From contig NZ_CP046176.1 of assembly GCF_013009555.1 (NCBI RefSeq), positions 2,325,501 to 2,389,500 on the forward strand: 64,000 nucleotides of DNA, read 5' to 3'. The position numbers and the translations under genes are program-made. This stretch comes from Phocaeicola dorei. GTDB taxonomy: Bacteria > Bacteroidota > Bacteroidia > Bacteroidales > Bacteroidaceae. Numbering within the stretch: position 1 is the stretch's first letter; each line of letters opens with the position of its first letter. Positions 9,357 through 16,733 of the stretch are shown here, piece by piece. Below the pieces are notes generated by a model. The model searched no databases, was not told the DNA's origin, and saw nothing but the letters and a program-made list of their open reading frames with translations.

Positions 9357-10145
9357 TCAAACTCTTATAGAATTCATCTTCATCGTTTCCAGATTTAGAA
9401 ACAGCCCGTGATGTTCAATCATCCCATTACGGAACATCTTCCACAAGATATTACTGCCAAGTTGTGCTAGTGTGGAGTTGATAAACAGGTCTTGTTTTTC
9501 CAACGCCTCCGCCAAGGAACAGCTCGGTCCCGAATCCTCCTCTTTCACCCTTGCGTACCTCACGAACCGGGTGATGACTTTCAAAGAGCCGACAGTCTCA
9601 TACAGTTGGGAGGCGGGCTGTTTTATCTTCTTGGGAATGGTTCCTAAAACAACCTGCCCGGTCGTCTGCGTATTCCCGAAATCCATCCAATACAGCGGTG
9701 TCTCGTGATTGTGGTAATTCGAGGCAGGAATTGCTTTCAATATGTTCCACAAGTCGAGCCGTGACTTGATGTTGTCGGTACAAGTAACGATGATATTCGC
9801 CATGTCGTCCCGTCTGGCATCTTTCAGCACGGTCGGGAAAATATCCGGCAAAGCTTTCCAGTCATTGCCGAAGAAATTGTTGATGCGGGTAACGAGGCAT
9901 TGCGCCTTGTTCAGCCCCATGTCGGAATACCCGAACAGCTGGCGGCCGATATTGGATTCCGTCACGATGTCCGGGTCATAGAGTGTCACGAACAGTCCCG
10001 GATGCCCGAGTGCCCGCAGGGTCACGTCCAGCCTTGCCAGGCAGGTCAGCACCTGCGAACCGGTTCCTCCCGCTCCGATGAGGTTCACCGTCACCGGATG
10101 TTGCGGGTTGATCAGATAGTTGTCTATGTAATGTACTCTTTTCAT
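9357..10145 (-). CDS. PRTRC system ThiF-family (E1-like) protein
   Basis: The protein has 262 residues. A Rossmann nucleotide-binding loop GAGGTGS is near residues 24-30, followed by DPDIVTESNIGRQLF, the E1/ThiF signature. A later PSCSLAEALEKQD segment is where E1-like proteins carry their reactive cysteine. PRTRC means ParB-related, ThiF-related cassette, a set of genes found together on plasmids and ICEs with no settled function. The start overlaps the stop of PRTRC B by four bases (ATGA), so the two are translationally coupled. It is the last gene of the cassette. Confidence 0.88.
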   Translation of the reverse strand: MKRVHYIDNYLINPQHPVTVNLIGAGGTGSQVLTCLARLDVTLRALGHPGLFVTLYDPDIVTESNIGRQLFGYSDMGLNKAQCLVTRINNFFGNDWKALPDIFPTVLKDARRDDMANIIVTCTDNIKSRLDLWNILKAIPASNYHNHETPLYWMDFGNTQTTGQVVLGTIPKKIKQPASQLYETVGSLKVITRFVRYARVKEEDSGPSCSLAEALEKQDLFINSTLAQLGSNILWKMFRNGMIEHHGLFLNLETMKMNSIRV

Positions 10146-10852
10146 TTCAATATATCTTTCAGTTTCAGGTTATTCAGAAGCTTCAGTTCATCAAGGTCGA
10201 AAGGCTTGTCCTTTGCAGCTTTCGTTACCAGTACCAGGTTGGATTTAGTCGGGTTGCCTTCGCCTCCCAGATGGGAAAACTCCGTCAGCCAGAATTTCTT
10301 TTCCCAATACTCCAGCAGGTTCGTGTAGGTCAGGTCTTTCGGCTTCTCTATTTTTGCGGAGCCCAGACAGACGCTCGCCCTCGTCACGTTGAAGAACGGC
10401 GCGGCATAGAGTTCCGTCTTTTCCGTCAGCTTCTTGTCCTTGCAGGCATAGATATTCAGCCAACTTTCTCCGGCCACATAGATGATTCCCGGCAGGTTGT
10501 ATTCCGCGTTTGCGATTTTGAGGCTTTCCCTGAAGAACATCATCCGCTTCTGCGGTGGATTGTACCAGACATATTTCTCGTTGCCCTTCCGGGGATCGCA
10601 CCACAGCATATTGGACGGAATCCTGCCGTATGGCGTGGTACTGTGCCTTTCGGAATAGCCGCGTACCAGCTCGTTCATGAATTCCACCGTAACGGGGCGG
10701 CCTTCGCTCATCATGCCGTTCTCGTCTATGTCCCTGACCTCTATAAAATAGCTGCCTTCATAGCTGTCATCCTCACCGGAATAGGCAATCAACGCCGCCT
10801 TGGGATGGAGCAGCGCCCTCAGTTTCTTTGTAAGTTCATTCGTTTCCAACAT
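10142..10852 (-). CDS. PRTRC system protein B
   Basis: The protein has 236 residues, is soluble, and shows no catalytic motif I can name. Length, position before the ThiF-like gene and features such as PSNMLWCD and FFNVTRASVCLGSAKI fit PRTRC protein B. It follows the possible F gene by 3 bases and overlaps ThiF by 4. Its biochemical role is unknown. Confidence 0.8.
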   Translation of the reverse strand: MLETNELTKKLRALLHPKAALIAYSGEDDSYEGSYFIEVRDIDENGMMSEGRPVTVEFMNELVRGYSERHSTTPYGRIPSNMLWCDPRKGNEKYVWYNPPQKRMMFFRESLKIANAEYNLPGIIYVAGESWLNIYACKDKKLTEKTELYAAPFFNVTRASVCLGSAKIEKPKDLTYTNLLEYWEKKFWLTEFSHLGGEGNPTKSNLVLVTKAAKDKPFDLDELKLLNNLKLKDILK

Positions 10853-10855
10853 GGT

Positions 10856-11944
10856 TCAACTGATTAGAGTTATGAATTCGTCCGCCCACCGGAAGAACCG
10901 TTCCGGGTAATCGTCCATCTGGAACAGTTCTTCGGTGTCGGGTGACAAGTCGCAGGTCGTTACCGGAATAATATCGTAGGTTTCCCTGCTACAGGAATTG
11001 TAATAGTCGACAAGATACTCCGTAACAATATCTCCGGTATCATATATGATGCTTATCTGCTGGTACAGGTACATCGGATGAAAATCCGGCTCTTCCGAGT
11101 AGAAGGCGTCATACCCGTATTGCATGATGCCCCGTTCGGGTGTCAGGAACGGGAGGCCCCGTTTCATCATATCGACCAAAGGCTGTTCAAACCCGTTCCG
11201 GGGAGTATATGACTCAAGCGCTTTCGGCAGGTTCTTATAGTAAGATTTCGATTCTACCCTTTTGAGCAGCCTGCCTATTTTCCCATCCTGATAGGAAGCC
11301 AGCAATTTCATGCGGTCCTTCCAATCTTCCGGGTCGTTGCCGTCATCTTCCGAGAGCATTTCAAACATGAAATCCGTATCATCGTTCTCCCAAAAGATGC
11401 CGATGTCGTTGGCTTCCATCAGATTGTGGAGGAATGTGACGGCAATCCTCCTCAAAACAGGATTGAGCGTTTCCAGGAATTTTACCGGAAAATAATACAG
11501 CGTGAAGCTTCCCCATTTGTGACATTTCCACAGTCGGAAGAACAGCCTGCCGTCCTCTTGCTCGATATTGACATACAGATTGTCCCCGATAAGCGTATCC
11601 ATCTCATCGTATAGCCTGGCGATGCCTTCCCCTATACTTTTCCCCGGTGTATGCACGGCTTCCTTTTGCAGTAACAAAGCGTACTTGAAATATGAATCAC
11701 GCAGGAACTCGTAGTTTCCCCGCGTGATTACATTTATCTTGTCACATTCGCAATCGTCGTAGCAATCTACGGTAAGACTTTTCTGTGCCAGCGGTGTCAA
11801 GGCCGTGCTTAGAAAAGAATTACGGCCCCGCTTGGAGCCGCAATCCGTTCTTCCCTGTTCACGCCGTACTGTACATTCCTTTGCGTCTGGCTGATGACGA
11901 GCTTTGCCAGCCGTTCCAACCGGTGTTCGTCCAATGGTACACAT
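10856..11944 (-). CDS. PRTRC-region protein (F-like?), start uncertain
   Basis: The frame is open for 362 codons. From about codon 49 (near 11800) it reads as a normal acidic soluble protein with LYDEMDTLIGD and WENDDTDFMFEML and no known motif. The first 48 codons (11944-11801) are Arg/Gly/Thr-rich and look out of frame, because the same DNA in another frame encodes a better-looking 60-residue protein. The real start may be the TTG at 11800, or the two ORFs may be one protein joined by a -1 frameshift. Its place between PRTRC C and B suggests a PRTRC F-type protein, but I do not recognise the family with confidence. Confidence 0.6.
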   Translation of the reverse strand: MCTIGRTPVGTAGKARHQPDAKECTVRREQGRTDCGSKRGRNSFLSTALTPLAQKSLTVDCYDDCECDKINVITRGNYEFLRDSYFKYALLLQKEAVHTPGKSIGEGIARLYDEMDTLIGDNLYVNIEQEDGRLFFRLWKCHKWGSFTLYYFPVKFLETLNPVLRRIAVTFLHNLMEANDIGIFWENDDTDFMFEMLSEDDGNDPEDWKDRMKLLASYQDGKIGRLLKRVESKSYYKNLPKALESYTPRNGFEQPLVDMMKRGLPFLTPERGIMQYGYDAFYSEEPDFHPMYLYQQISIIYDTGDIVTEYLVDYYNSCSRETYDIIPVTTCDLSPDTEELFQMDDYPERFFRWADEFITLIS

Positions 11945-11991
11945 GACTTCTTTTTTTTATTATCCTTTTTCCTGTTGTTGTTCTTCTTCAT
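11809..11991 (-). CDS. 60-residue basic ORF in the PRTRC cassette
   Basis: It starts 5 bases after PRTRC C with a Lys-rich head (KKNNNRKKDNKKKK) and then an ordered-looking helix LDEHRLERLAKLVISQTQRN. It ends at a TAA inside the next ORF, which is in the -1 frame. It may be a separate small protein or the true N-terminus of the following gene, either through a frameshift or through a sequence error. Confidence 0.45.
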   Translation of the reverse strand: MKKNNNRKKDNKKKKSCVPLDEHRLERLAKLVISQTQRNVQYGVNREERIAAPSGAVILF

Positions 11992-11996
11992 GCTCT

Positions 11997-12218
11997 CTAT
12001 CCTTTTACCCCGATGGTGGTTGTGAACTCGTACACGGCCTTATCGTCCTTGATGACCGGTCCGTGTACTGTTGCCGTTGTCAGCTCCGGGTAGAAATTGG
12101 AGTAATAACTCATGACCATTTCGGGACTGTCCGACGGGTTGGGATCATCGAGCGTGACCATTCCATTGTTCTTCTTGAATGTGAATGAGCGTGTCATTCC
12201 TGTAATTTCGAGTGCCAT
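11997..12218 (-). CDS. PRTRC system protein C
   Basis: The protein has 73 residues and begins MALEITGMTRSF. The start at 12218 is chosen because it lies 4 bases after the stop of PRTRC E; the upstream in-frame ATG at 12254 lies inside E. A compact fold with VTLDDPNPSDSPE and FYPELTTATV matches the small PRTRC C proteins. It has no enzymatic motif. Function within the cassette is unknown. Confidence 0.85.
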   Translation of the reverse strand: MALEITGMTRSFTFKKNNGMVTLDDPNPSDSPEMVMSYYSNFYPELTTATVHGPVIKDDKAVYEFTTTIGVKG

Positions 12219-12222
12219 AATC

Positions 12223-13185
12223 TTAGACTGTTTGATTTTGATAATGTGGGACATGGGGTTCTAACATGGACTGTGGGAAATCGGGATATCCCTCGTAGTC
12301 CTCCGGACGGTAAGCCGGTCCTTCCTGTCCGGCATCGTAATGCGGGTACAGTTCTTCCGGCGCCTGCACCTGCTCCTGCCAATGCGGGTTCCCGTATACC
12401 GGTTGCGGTGCCTGCTGCGGTGCGGGTTGCTGTCCCGCATATGGTTGCGGCTGTGGCGGGGCGTAATATTGTGCCGGTCCCTGTGGAGGTTGCTGCGGCG
12501 GCCACATCGTCTGCTGTTGCTGTGGTGCTGCAACCGGCCTCTGTTGCTCGCCGGGTACTTGTGCCGCCATCGGTTTCTGCGGTTGTGGAGGATATTGTGG
12601 AGCCGGTTGCGGCTGCCGGGCCGGCGCGGCAGTCGGTTGTGCCTGCGGTTGCGGTGCCGGTTCTTCCATCAGTTCGAACAGGCTGCCCTTGTTCATCGCC
12701 TTAGTCTGTTCCGCCACCATCCCGTCAATCTTCTTCTGGTCCTGCGGTTTGGCATAGAGGCGCGCCTGTCCGAGTGAAGTGACGACATCCTTGTGGTTGC
12801 CGGCGGCAATCAGTTCCTCCGCCTTCTTGAAATGTTTCTCATACTTCTCGCGCTTCTCCTTTTCCTCCTTCGTCTCCTTCGACTTGGCTTCCTTGGCCGC
12901 CTTGCTCTCGGACGCGGCTTTCTCCGCTTGCGCCTCGAATTGCGCCATGTTGGAAATCAGGCCCGCCGCTTTCTGTATCGGCCGTGCGACGGCTTGCAGG
13001 AATCCTGCGTCCAACTCCTGCGGCAGTCCGCTGACGGTCAGGGGGACAAGGTGGTTCTGGGCTTCGTCTTTCAGCCCGTTAGACTTCGGCAATGTGGAAA
13101 CTGTCAGTTGCCCGTTCGCTTTGCGGATGACGAGGGTGAGGTCCACGCCTTCGGTCATCATTTGGTGGATTGCTGTAAAAAACAT
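12223..13185 (-). CDS. PRTRC system protein E
   Basis: The protein has 320 residues. The N-terminal 85 residues (MFFTAIHQMMTEG, LTVSTLPKS, NHLVPLTVSGLP) match PRTRC protein E. A charged coiled-coil (about 90-150) follows, then a very long Pro/Gln-rich, probably disordered tail (about 185-300). The tail DNA is low-complexity, which creates long spurious frames on the opposite strand. It starts the four- or five-gene PRTRC operon that runs to 9357. Confidence 0.85.
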   Translation of the reverse strand: MFFTAIHQMMTEGVDLTLVIRKANGQLTVSTLPKSNGLKDEAQNHLVPLTVSGLPQELDAGFLQAVARPIQKAAGLISNMAQFEAQAEKAASESKAAKEAKSKETKEEKEKREKYEKHFKKAEELIAAGNHKDVVTSLGQARLYAKPQDQKKIDGMVAEQTKAMNKGSLFELMEEPAPQPQAQPTAAPARQPQPAPQYPPQPQKPMAAQVPGEQQRPVAAPQQQQTMWPPQQPPQGPAQYYAPPQPQPYAGQQPAPQQAPQPVYGNPHWQEQVQAPEELYPHYDAGQEGPAYRPEDYEGYPDFPQSMLEPHVPHYQNQTV

Positions 13186-13217
13186 AATCTTGATGTATTA
13201 AAGGTTATTATTGAAGT

Positions 13218-13439
13218 TTACATTTCACTGAATAATTCCGCCAGCAACCTGTTCCTGTCGGGATGGTGGCATATTTCCAGAATGGGGTTCAACAAGGTGG
13301 AAACGTGTACCGGTCCGGTCGTCCCCCGTGGCGGGAACCTGACAGCCGGTTCGGGTTCCACGGTTCTCTTTCTTCTTGTTACGGGCATGGGCATCCTCAT
13401 GGGAGCCGGCGGCGCGCTTGTGACAAATGCTTGGTTCAT
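13218..13439 (-). CDS. Small ORF upstream of PRTRC E
   Basis: This ORF of 73 residues has a Pro/Arg-rich head and a helical tail, ILEICHHPDRNRLLAELFSEM, that looks protein-coding. It ends 32 bases before PRTRC E and begins about 60 bases downstream of nested-palindrome element A, the same arrangement seen at three other genes. I do not recognise a family. Confidence 0.4.
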   Translation of the reverse strand: MNQAFVTSAPPAPMRMPMPVTRRKRTVEPEPAVRFPPRGTTGPVHVSTLLNPILEICHHPDRNRLLAELFSEM

Positions 13440-13496
13440 GACTATTTATTTTAATTGTGAATACTCGGGCTTTGGCAGCCCGTTGAACTACAAGGG

Positions 13497-13627
13497 CCGG
13501 CGGTAAATGCTTCCGGTAAGGCAAGGTTTTCGGGAAAAATACCGCAGCGCAGTGAGGATGATTTTTCCCGAAACCGCAAGGCTCGACCTTGCTGTCCGAA
13601 AAGAAGCATTTGCCAACTTTGCCCGGT
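13497..13627 (-). repeat. Nested-palindrome intergenic element A
   Basis: Concentric inverted arms are visible: AAATGCTTC with GAAGCATTT (13505 and 13603), GCAAGGT with ACCTTGC (13521 and 13586), and TTTCGGGAAAAAT with ATTTTTCCCGAAA (13528 and 13561), around a loop with ACCGCAGCG and GAGGATG. The same plan with different arm bases recurs at elements B, C, D and E, which indicates a structured RNA or DNA element. On the minus strand it precedes the small ORF at 13439. Confidence 0.7.
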
Positions 13628-13806
13628 AGTTCCCGGTATGCCAAGCCTGTATTCTTCATCCCTTTTCCTTTTTATATCTATTCCCTTCACTTCCGGATTC
13701 ATAAAACATGGGAAACAAAAAGAGCCGTCCGTGATGGACAGCTCCGTTCCGTGAGGTGTTATGGGATTTGTATGGCATCTCCGGTTCATGGCTGAAAATT
13801 ATATTA

Positions 13807-14043
13807 TCAGAATACCAGAAAACTGAATATGCAGAAAAGTATGGCCGCCGCTACCAGGAGACAGGCAATCCGATACAGGAACTTGAAGAATCCCTGGAAG
13901 CATACGATGCTTACCGCGACCCACACGGGGGATACTCCCCGTGAATACATATAACTGAACACGATGAAGGCGGTGAGGCCTAACGCGATGATCCGTACCC
14001 ATCTGTTCGCTTTTATCCTTTCGATACATTCTCTTGTTTTCAT
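13807..14043 (-). CDS. Small two-helix membrane protein
   Basis: The protein has 78 residues: a basic head (MKTRECIERIKANRW), a hydrophobic segment at about 17-33 and another at about 42-78. It contains no recognised domain. It lies alone between elements A and B, downstream of topB, and probably belongs to the ICE backbone. Confidence 0.55.
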   Translation of the reverse strand: MKTRECIERIKANRWVRIIALGLTAFIVFSYMYSRGVSPVWVAVSIVCFQGFFKFLYRIACLLVAAAILFCIFSFLVF

Positions 14044-14078
14044 GACGTTCTATTATTTACAGGTGAAACAGTCGTTTC

Positions 14079-14229
14079 CAATTTCAAGGGCCGGGAGGCG
14101 GACCGCCTCCACAGGCAAGGTTTTCGGGGGAAAATACCGGAGCGGCGCGAGGATGATTTTCCCCGAAACCCGAAGGGCCCGACCTTGCAGGTGGAAAACG
14201 GCGGTACGCTACCTTTGCCCGGGAATTGG
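14079..14229 (-). repeat. Nested-palindrome intergenic element B
   Basis: Outer arms pair CCAATT with AATTGG and GGGCCGGG with CCCGGG. Middle arms pair CCGCC/TCCAC with GTGGA/GGCGG and GCAAGGT with ACCTTGC. Inner arms pair TTTCGGGGGAAAAT with ATTTTCCCCGAAA. The loop again holds ACCG...GAGGATG. It ends 36 bases upstream of the minus-strand membrane protein start. Confidence 0.72.
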
Positions 14230-14239
14230 AATGACGGCA

Positions 14240-16336
14240 TTATCTCTTCTTTCCGTTCCCGGCTTTCGGGAACGAGAATACCGGGTTGTACTCCGTATCG
14301 AAGGTGATGGCGGCATCGAACGGCACGCCTTTCTTTCCCTTGAATCCCTTGATGAGTCGGGTGCTTCCGGACGAGAAGAGCTGTTCCAGATGGCTGTCAG
14401 TCAGTTCCTTGTTCAGGATACGGCGGAACACCAGCAGTCCGCACCCGTCCCGGTCACACTTGGCCACTTTGGAACGGAGGATGATTTTCCCCGTCTTGCA
14501 CTTGGGGCAGGTGAACACCTTCTCCTGCATTGCCGGAAAATCCAAGCGCAGTATCTCGTCTGTCACCTTGCAGGTATAATCGCGGATGGACTGCATGAAT
14601 GCCTCCGCATCAAGTGTATGTCCCTCTATCTGCAACAGGGCCTTCTCCCAGCTTCCCGTCAATTCCACATCGGCCACGCTCATCCCCTTCACCGCCTCGT
14701 AGATATACATCCCTTTCTCGGTCGGGACGATGCTCTTGCCGGAACGGGAGATATAGTCCCGCTTGATCAGGGTGGTGATGATGGCGGCACGGGTGGCAGG
14801 CGTACCTATGCCCAAGTCCTTGATGGCTTCCTTTGCCAGTTCGTCCATGATGTTTTTCCCGCAGGTCTCCATAGCCCCCAGCAGGGTGGCTTCCGTGTAC
14901 AGCGGTTTGGGCAGGGTCTTTTTCTGCGCCACCCCGTGTCCCATGACCGGCACGGCCTCGCCTTCGGTAAACTCCGCCGTTCCACTGTCCCGGTCCGGTT
15001 CGTCCTTGTCCCGGTCCTCTTTTCTGGCAAAGACACCGCGCCAACCCGGTTTGACGATGGCGGAGGAACGGGAGCGGAACCCCATGCCCTCGCAGGTACA
15101 TTCCATGACCAGCAGTTCTTTCTCGCAGGGCGGGGAGAATGATTCCAGCATCCTGCCGGCTATCAGGGTGTAGACGGTAGATTCCGCCTCGGACAGACCT
15201 TCGGGTACGATGCCCGTGACAATCAGGGCATGGTGGTCGGTCACTTTCGTGCCGTCCACGCTGCGGGTGTTCAGGTCGGAAAGATCAAAGGACTGCCCGT
15301 ATTCCCTGAATTCCGGCAGTACGGCGATTTTCTCCAGCAGGGAAGGAATATGCCGCATGACATCCTCCGGGATATGACGGCTTCCTGTTCTCGGGTAGGA
15401 AATCAGTTTTTTCTCATATAACGATTGTGCGATGGAGAGTGTCCTGTCCGCCGTCAGGTCGTAATGGATGTTGCAATCCTTCTGGAGTGCAGTCAGGTCA
15501 TATAGCAACGGAGACTGCTGGAGTGTTTTCTTACGCTCCACCTTGGTGATTGTCACCAAAGAACCGGAAGTGATTTGTTTATATGCCGCTTCTGCCGTTC
15601 CTTTCTCCTTGAACTCTTCCGTGTGGAAGAACATGCGGTGTGCGTCCCGCTGCTTCAATGTAAGGTGCAGCTGCCAGTAAGGGGTGGACACGAAACTCCG
15701 GTTCTCCTTGAAACGGGCACAAATCATGGAGAGTGTCGGGGTCTGCACGCGCCCGATGGAATTGTTCGCCGAGCCGGAGACTATCGCCAACGCGCGACTG
15801 GAATTCATCCCCACCAGCCAATCCGACTTTGCCCGGCAATCGGCGGCGGCATACAGGCTGTCGTAATCCTTGCCGTCCCGGAGGTTCGCCATGCCCTCGC
15901 GGATGGCCTCGTCGGTGAGCGAGGAGATCCACAGGCGCTTGAACGGCTTGGTGTAGCCCAGGTAGGAATAGATCCGGCGGAAGATAAGTTCCCCTTCGCG
16001 GGCACAGTCGGTCGCCACGATGATGCTTTCGCACTGTGCAAGCACGCTGTCAATGACTTTCAGTTGTTTGGCGGCGGCGAGGTCCGTCACCATGCCCTTG
16101 TCCGTCCTGACCTGGCGGGGTATCAGGCGGAACGGGTCCGGCAGCATCGGAAGGTCTTCGGCACAGGTCTTCGTGTAGCCGTATGCGCCCGGCATGGCAA
16201 GTGACAGGAGATGTCCCATCGCCCATGTGACCATATAGCCGTTGCCGGTACAGTAGCCGTCCTTCTTGTCGGTAGCCCCGACTACACGGGCTATATCCAG
16301 GCCGACACTCATTTTTTCTGCTATGATTGCTTTCAT
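14240..16336 (-). CDS. topB: DNA topoisomerase III (type IA)
   Basis: The protein has 698 residues. MKAIIAEK at 16336 is taken as the start because it begins the Toprim domain; the in-frame extension upstream is not conserved-looking. The Toprim acidic cluster is DCAREGE at about 110-116, the active tyrosine is in ISYPRTGSR (Tyr314), and a Cys4 zinc ribbon (CPKCKTGK...CDRDGCG) lies near the C-terminus. Type IA enzymes pass single strands to resolve intermediates. Topoisomerase III genes are common in CTnDOT-family ICEs and are thought to help excision or processing. Element B follows directly downstream. Confidence 0.93.
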   Translation of the reverse strand: MKAIIAEKMSVGLDIARVVGATDKKDGYCTGNGYMVTWAMGHLLSLAMPGAYGYTKTCAEDLPMLPDPFRLIPRQVRTDKGMVTDLAAAKQLKVIDSVLAQCESIIVATDCAREGELIFRRIYSYLGYTKPFKRLWISSLTDEAIREGMANLRDGKDYDSLYAAADCRAKSDWLVGMNSSRALAIVSGSANNSIGRVQTPTLSMICARFKENRSFVSTPYWQLHLTLKQRDAHRMFFHTEEFKEKGTAEAAYKQITSGSLVTITKVERKKTLQQSPLLYDLTALQKDCNIHYDLTADRTLSIAQSLYEKKLISYPRTGSRHIPEDVMRHIPSLLEKIAVLPEFREYGQSFDLSDLNTRSVDGTKVTDHHALIVTGIVPEGLSEAESTVYTLIAGRMLESFSPPCEKELLVMECTCEGMGFRSRSSAIVKPGWRGVFARKEDRDKDEPDRDSGTAEFTEGEAVPVMGHGVAQKKTLPKPLYTEATLLGAMETCGKNIMDELAKEAIKDLGIGTPATRAAIITTLIKRDYISRSGKSIVPTEKGMYIYEAVKGMSVADVELTGSWEKALLQIEGHTLDAEAFMQSIRDYTCKVTDEILRLDFPAMQEKVFTCPKCKTGKIILRSKVAKCDRDGCGLLVFRRILNKELTDSHLEQLFSSGSTRLIKGFKGKKGVPFDAAITFDTEYNPVFSFPKAGNGKKR

Positions 16337-16431
16337 ATTCGGATAAAAATTAAGCCGTTCCCCGTTACCGGAACCGGAAAACGGGAAACGGCGGTTTGAC
16401 ATTCTTTACTTGTAGGATTGGCAGGCGGCTG

Positions 16432-16731
16432 CTATGCCAACGGCTTGATGCCGAGAATTTCAATCAGTGCCCCGCCGTCCTTGCGCACCAGCTGGAGGGT
16501 GGCGTCCATCACCACGTCCACCCCGAGAAGCACGAGGCTGAGTGACATCACTTTCGTCTTCTCTCCCTTGAGCAGCGTGTCAAGCTCCCCCGACATCTCC
16601 AATTCGTCCTTCAGGATACCGATTCCCGCAAGTTCATCCCAGTTCACGTCTTCCGCCTTGAAAGGCGTGTTGCCATTATCGTTCATGTTCATATTTCTGA
16701 TTCTTTTGGATTTTACATTCATTTGATTCAC
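16432..16731 (-). CDS. Small DUF4099-like protein
   Basis: The ORF has 99 codons; the internal ATG at 16692 could be the start, giving 86 residues. The segment VNWDELAGIGILKDELEMSG...LLKGEKTKV resembles the DUF4099 part of the adjacent 589-residue protein, so the two genes are related by duplication. It lies 2 bases after that gene and 95 bases before topB. Function is unknown; such proteins are typical of Bacteroidales ICEs. Confidence 0.7.
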   Translation of the reverse strand: MNQMNVKSKRIRNMNMNDNGNTPFKAEDVNWDELAGIGILKDELEMSGELDTLLKGEKTKVMSLSLVLLGVDVVMDATLQLVRKDGGALIEILGIKPLA

Positions 16732-16733
16732 GC

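Noticed and set aside
12246-12777. Long plus-strand open frames rich in Val, Ala, Pro and Arg, Leu
   Set aside because: They lie opposite the Pro/Gln-rich low-complexity tail of PRTRC E, which keeps other frames free of stops; composition is not protein-like.
15575-16204. 209-codon plus-strand frame opposite topB
   Set aside because: The minus strand encodes an intact topoisomerase III with catalytic motifs, so this is a shadow frame of GC-rich coding DNA.
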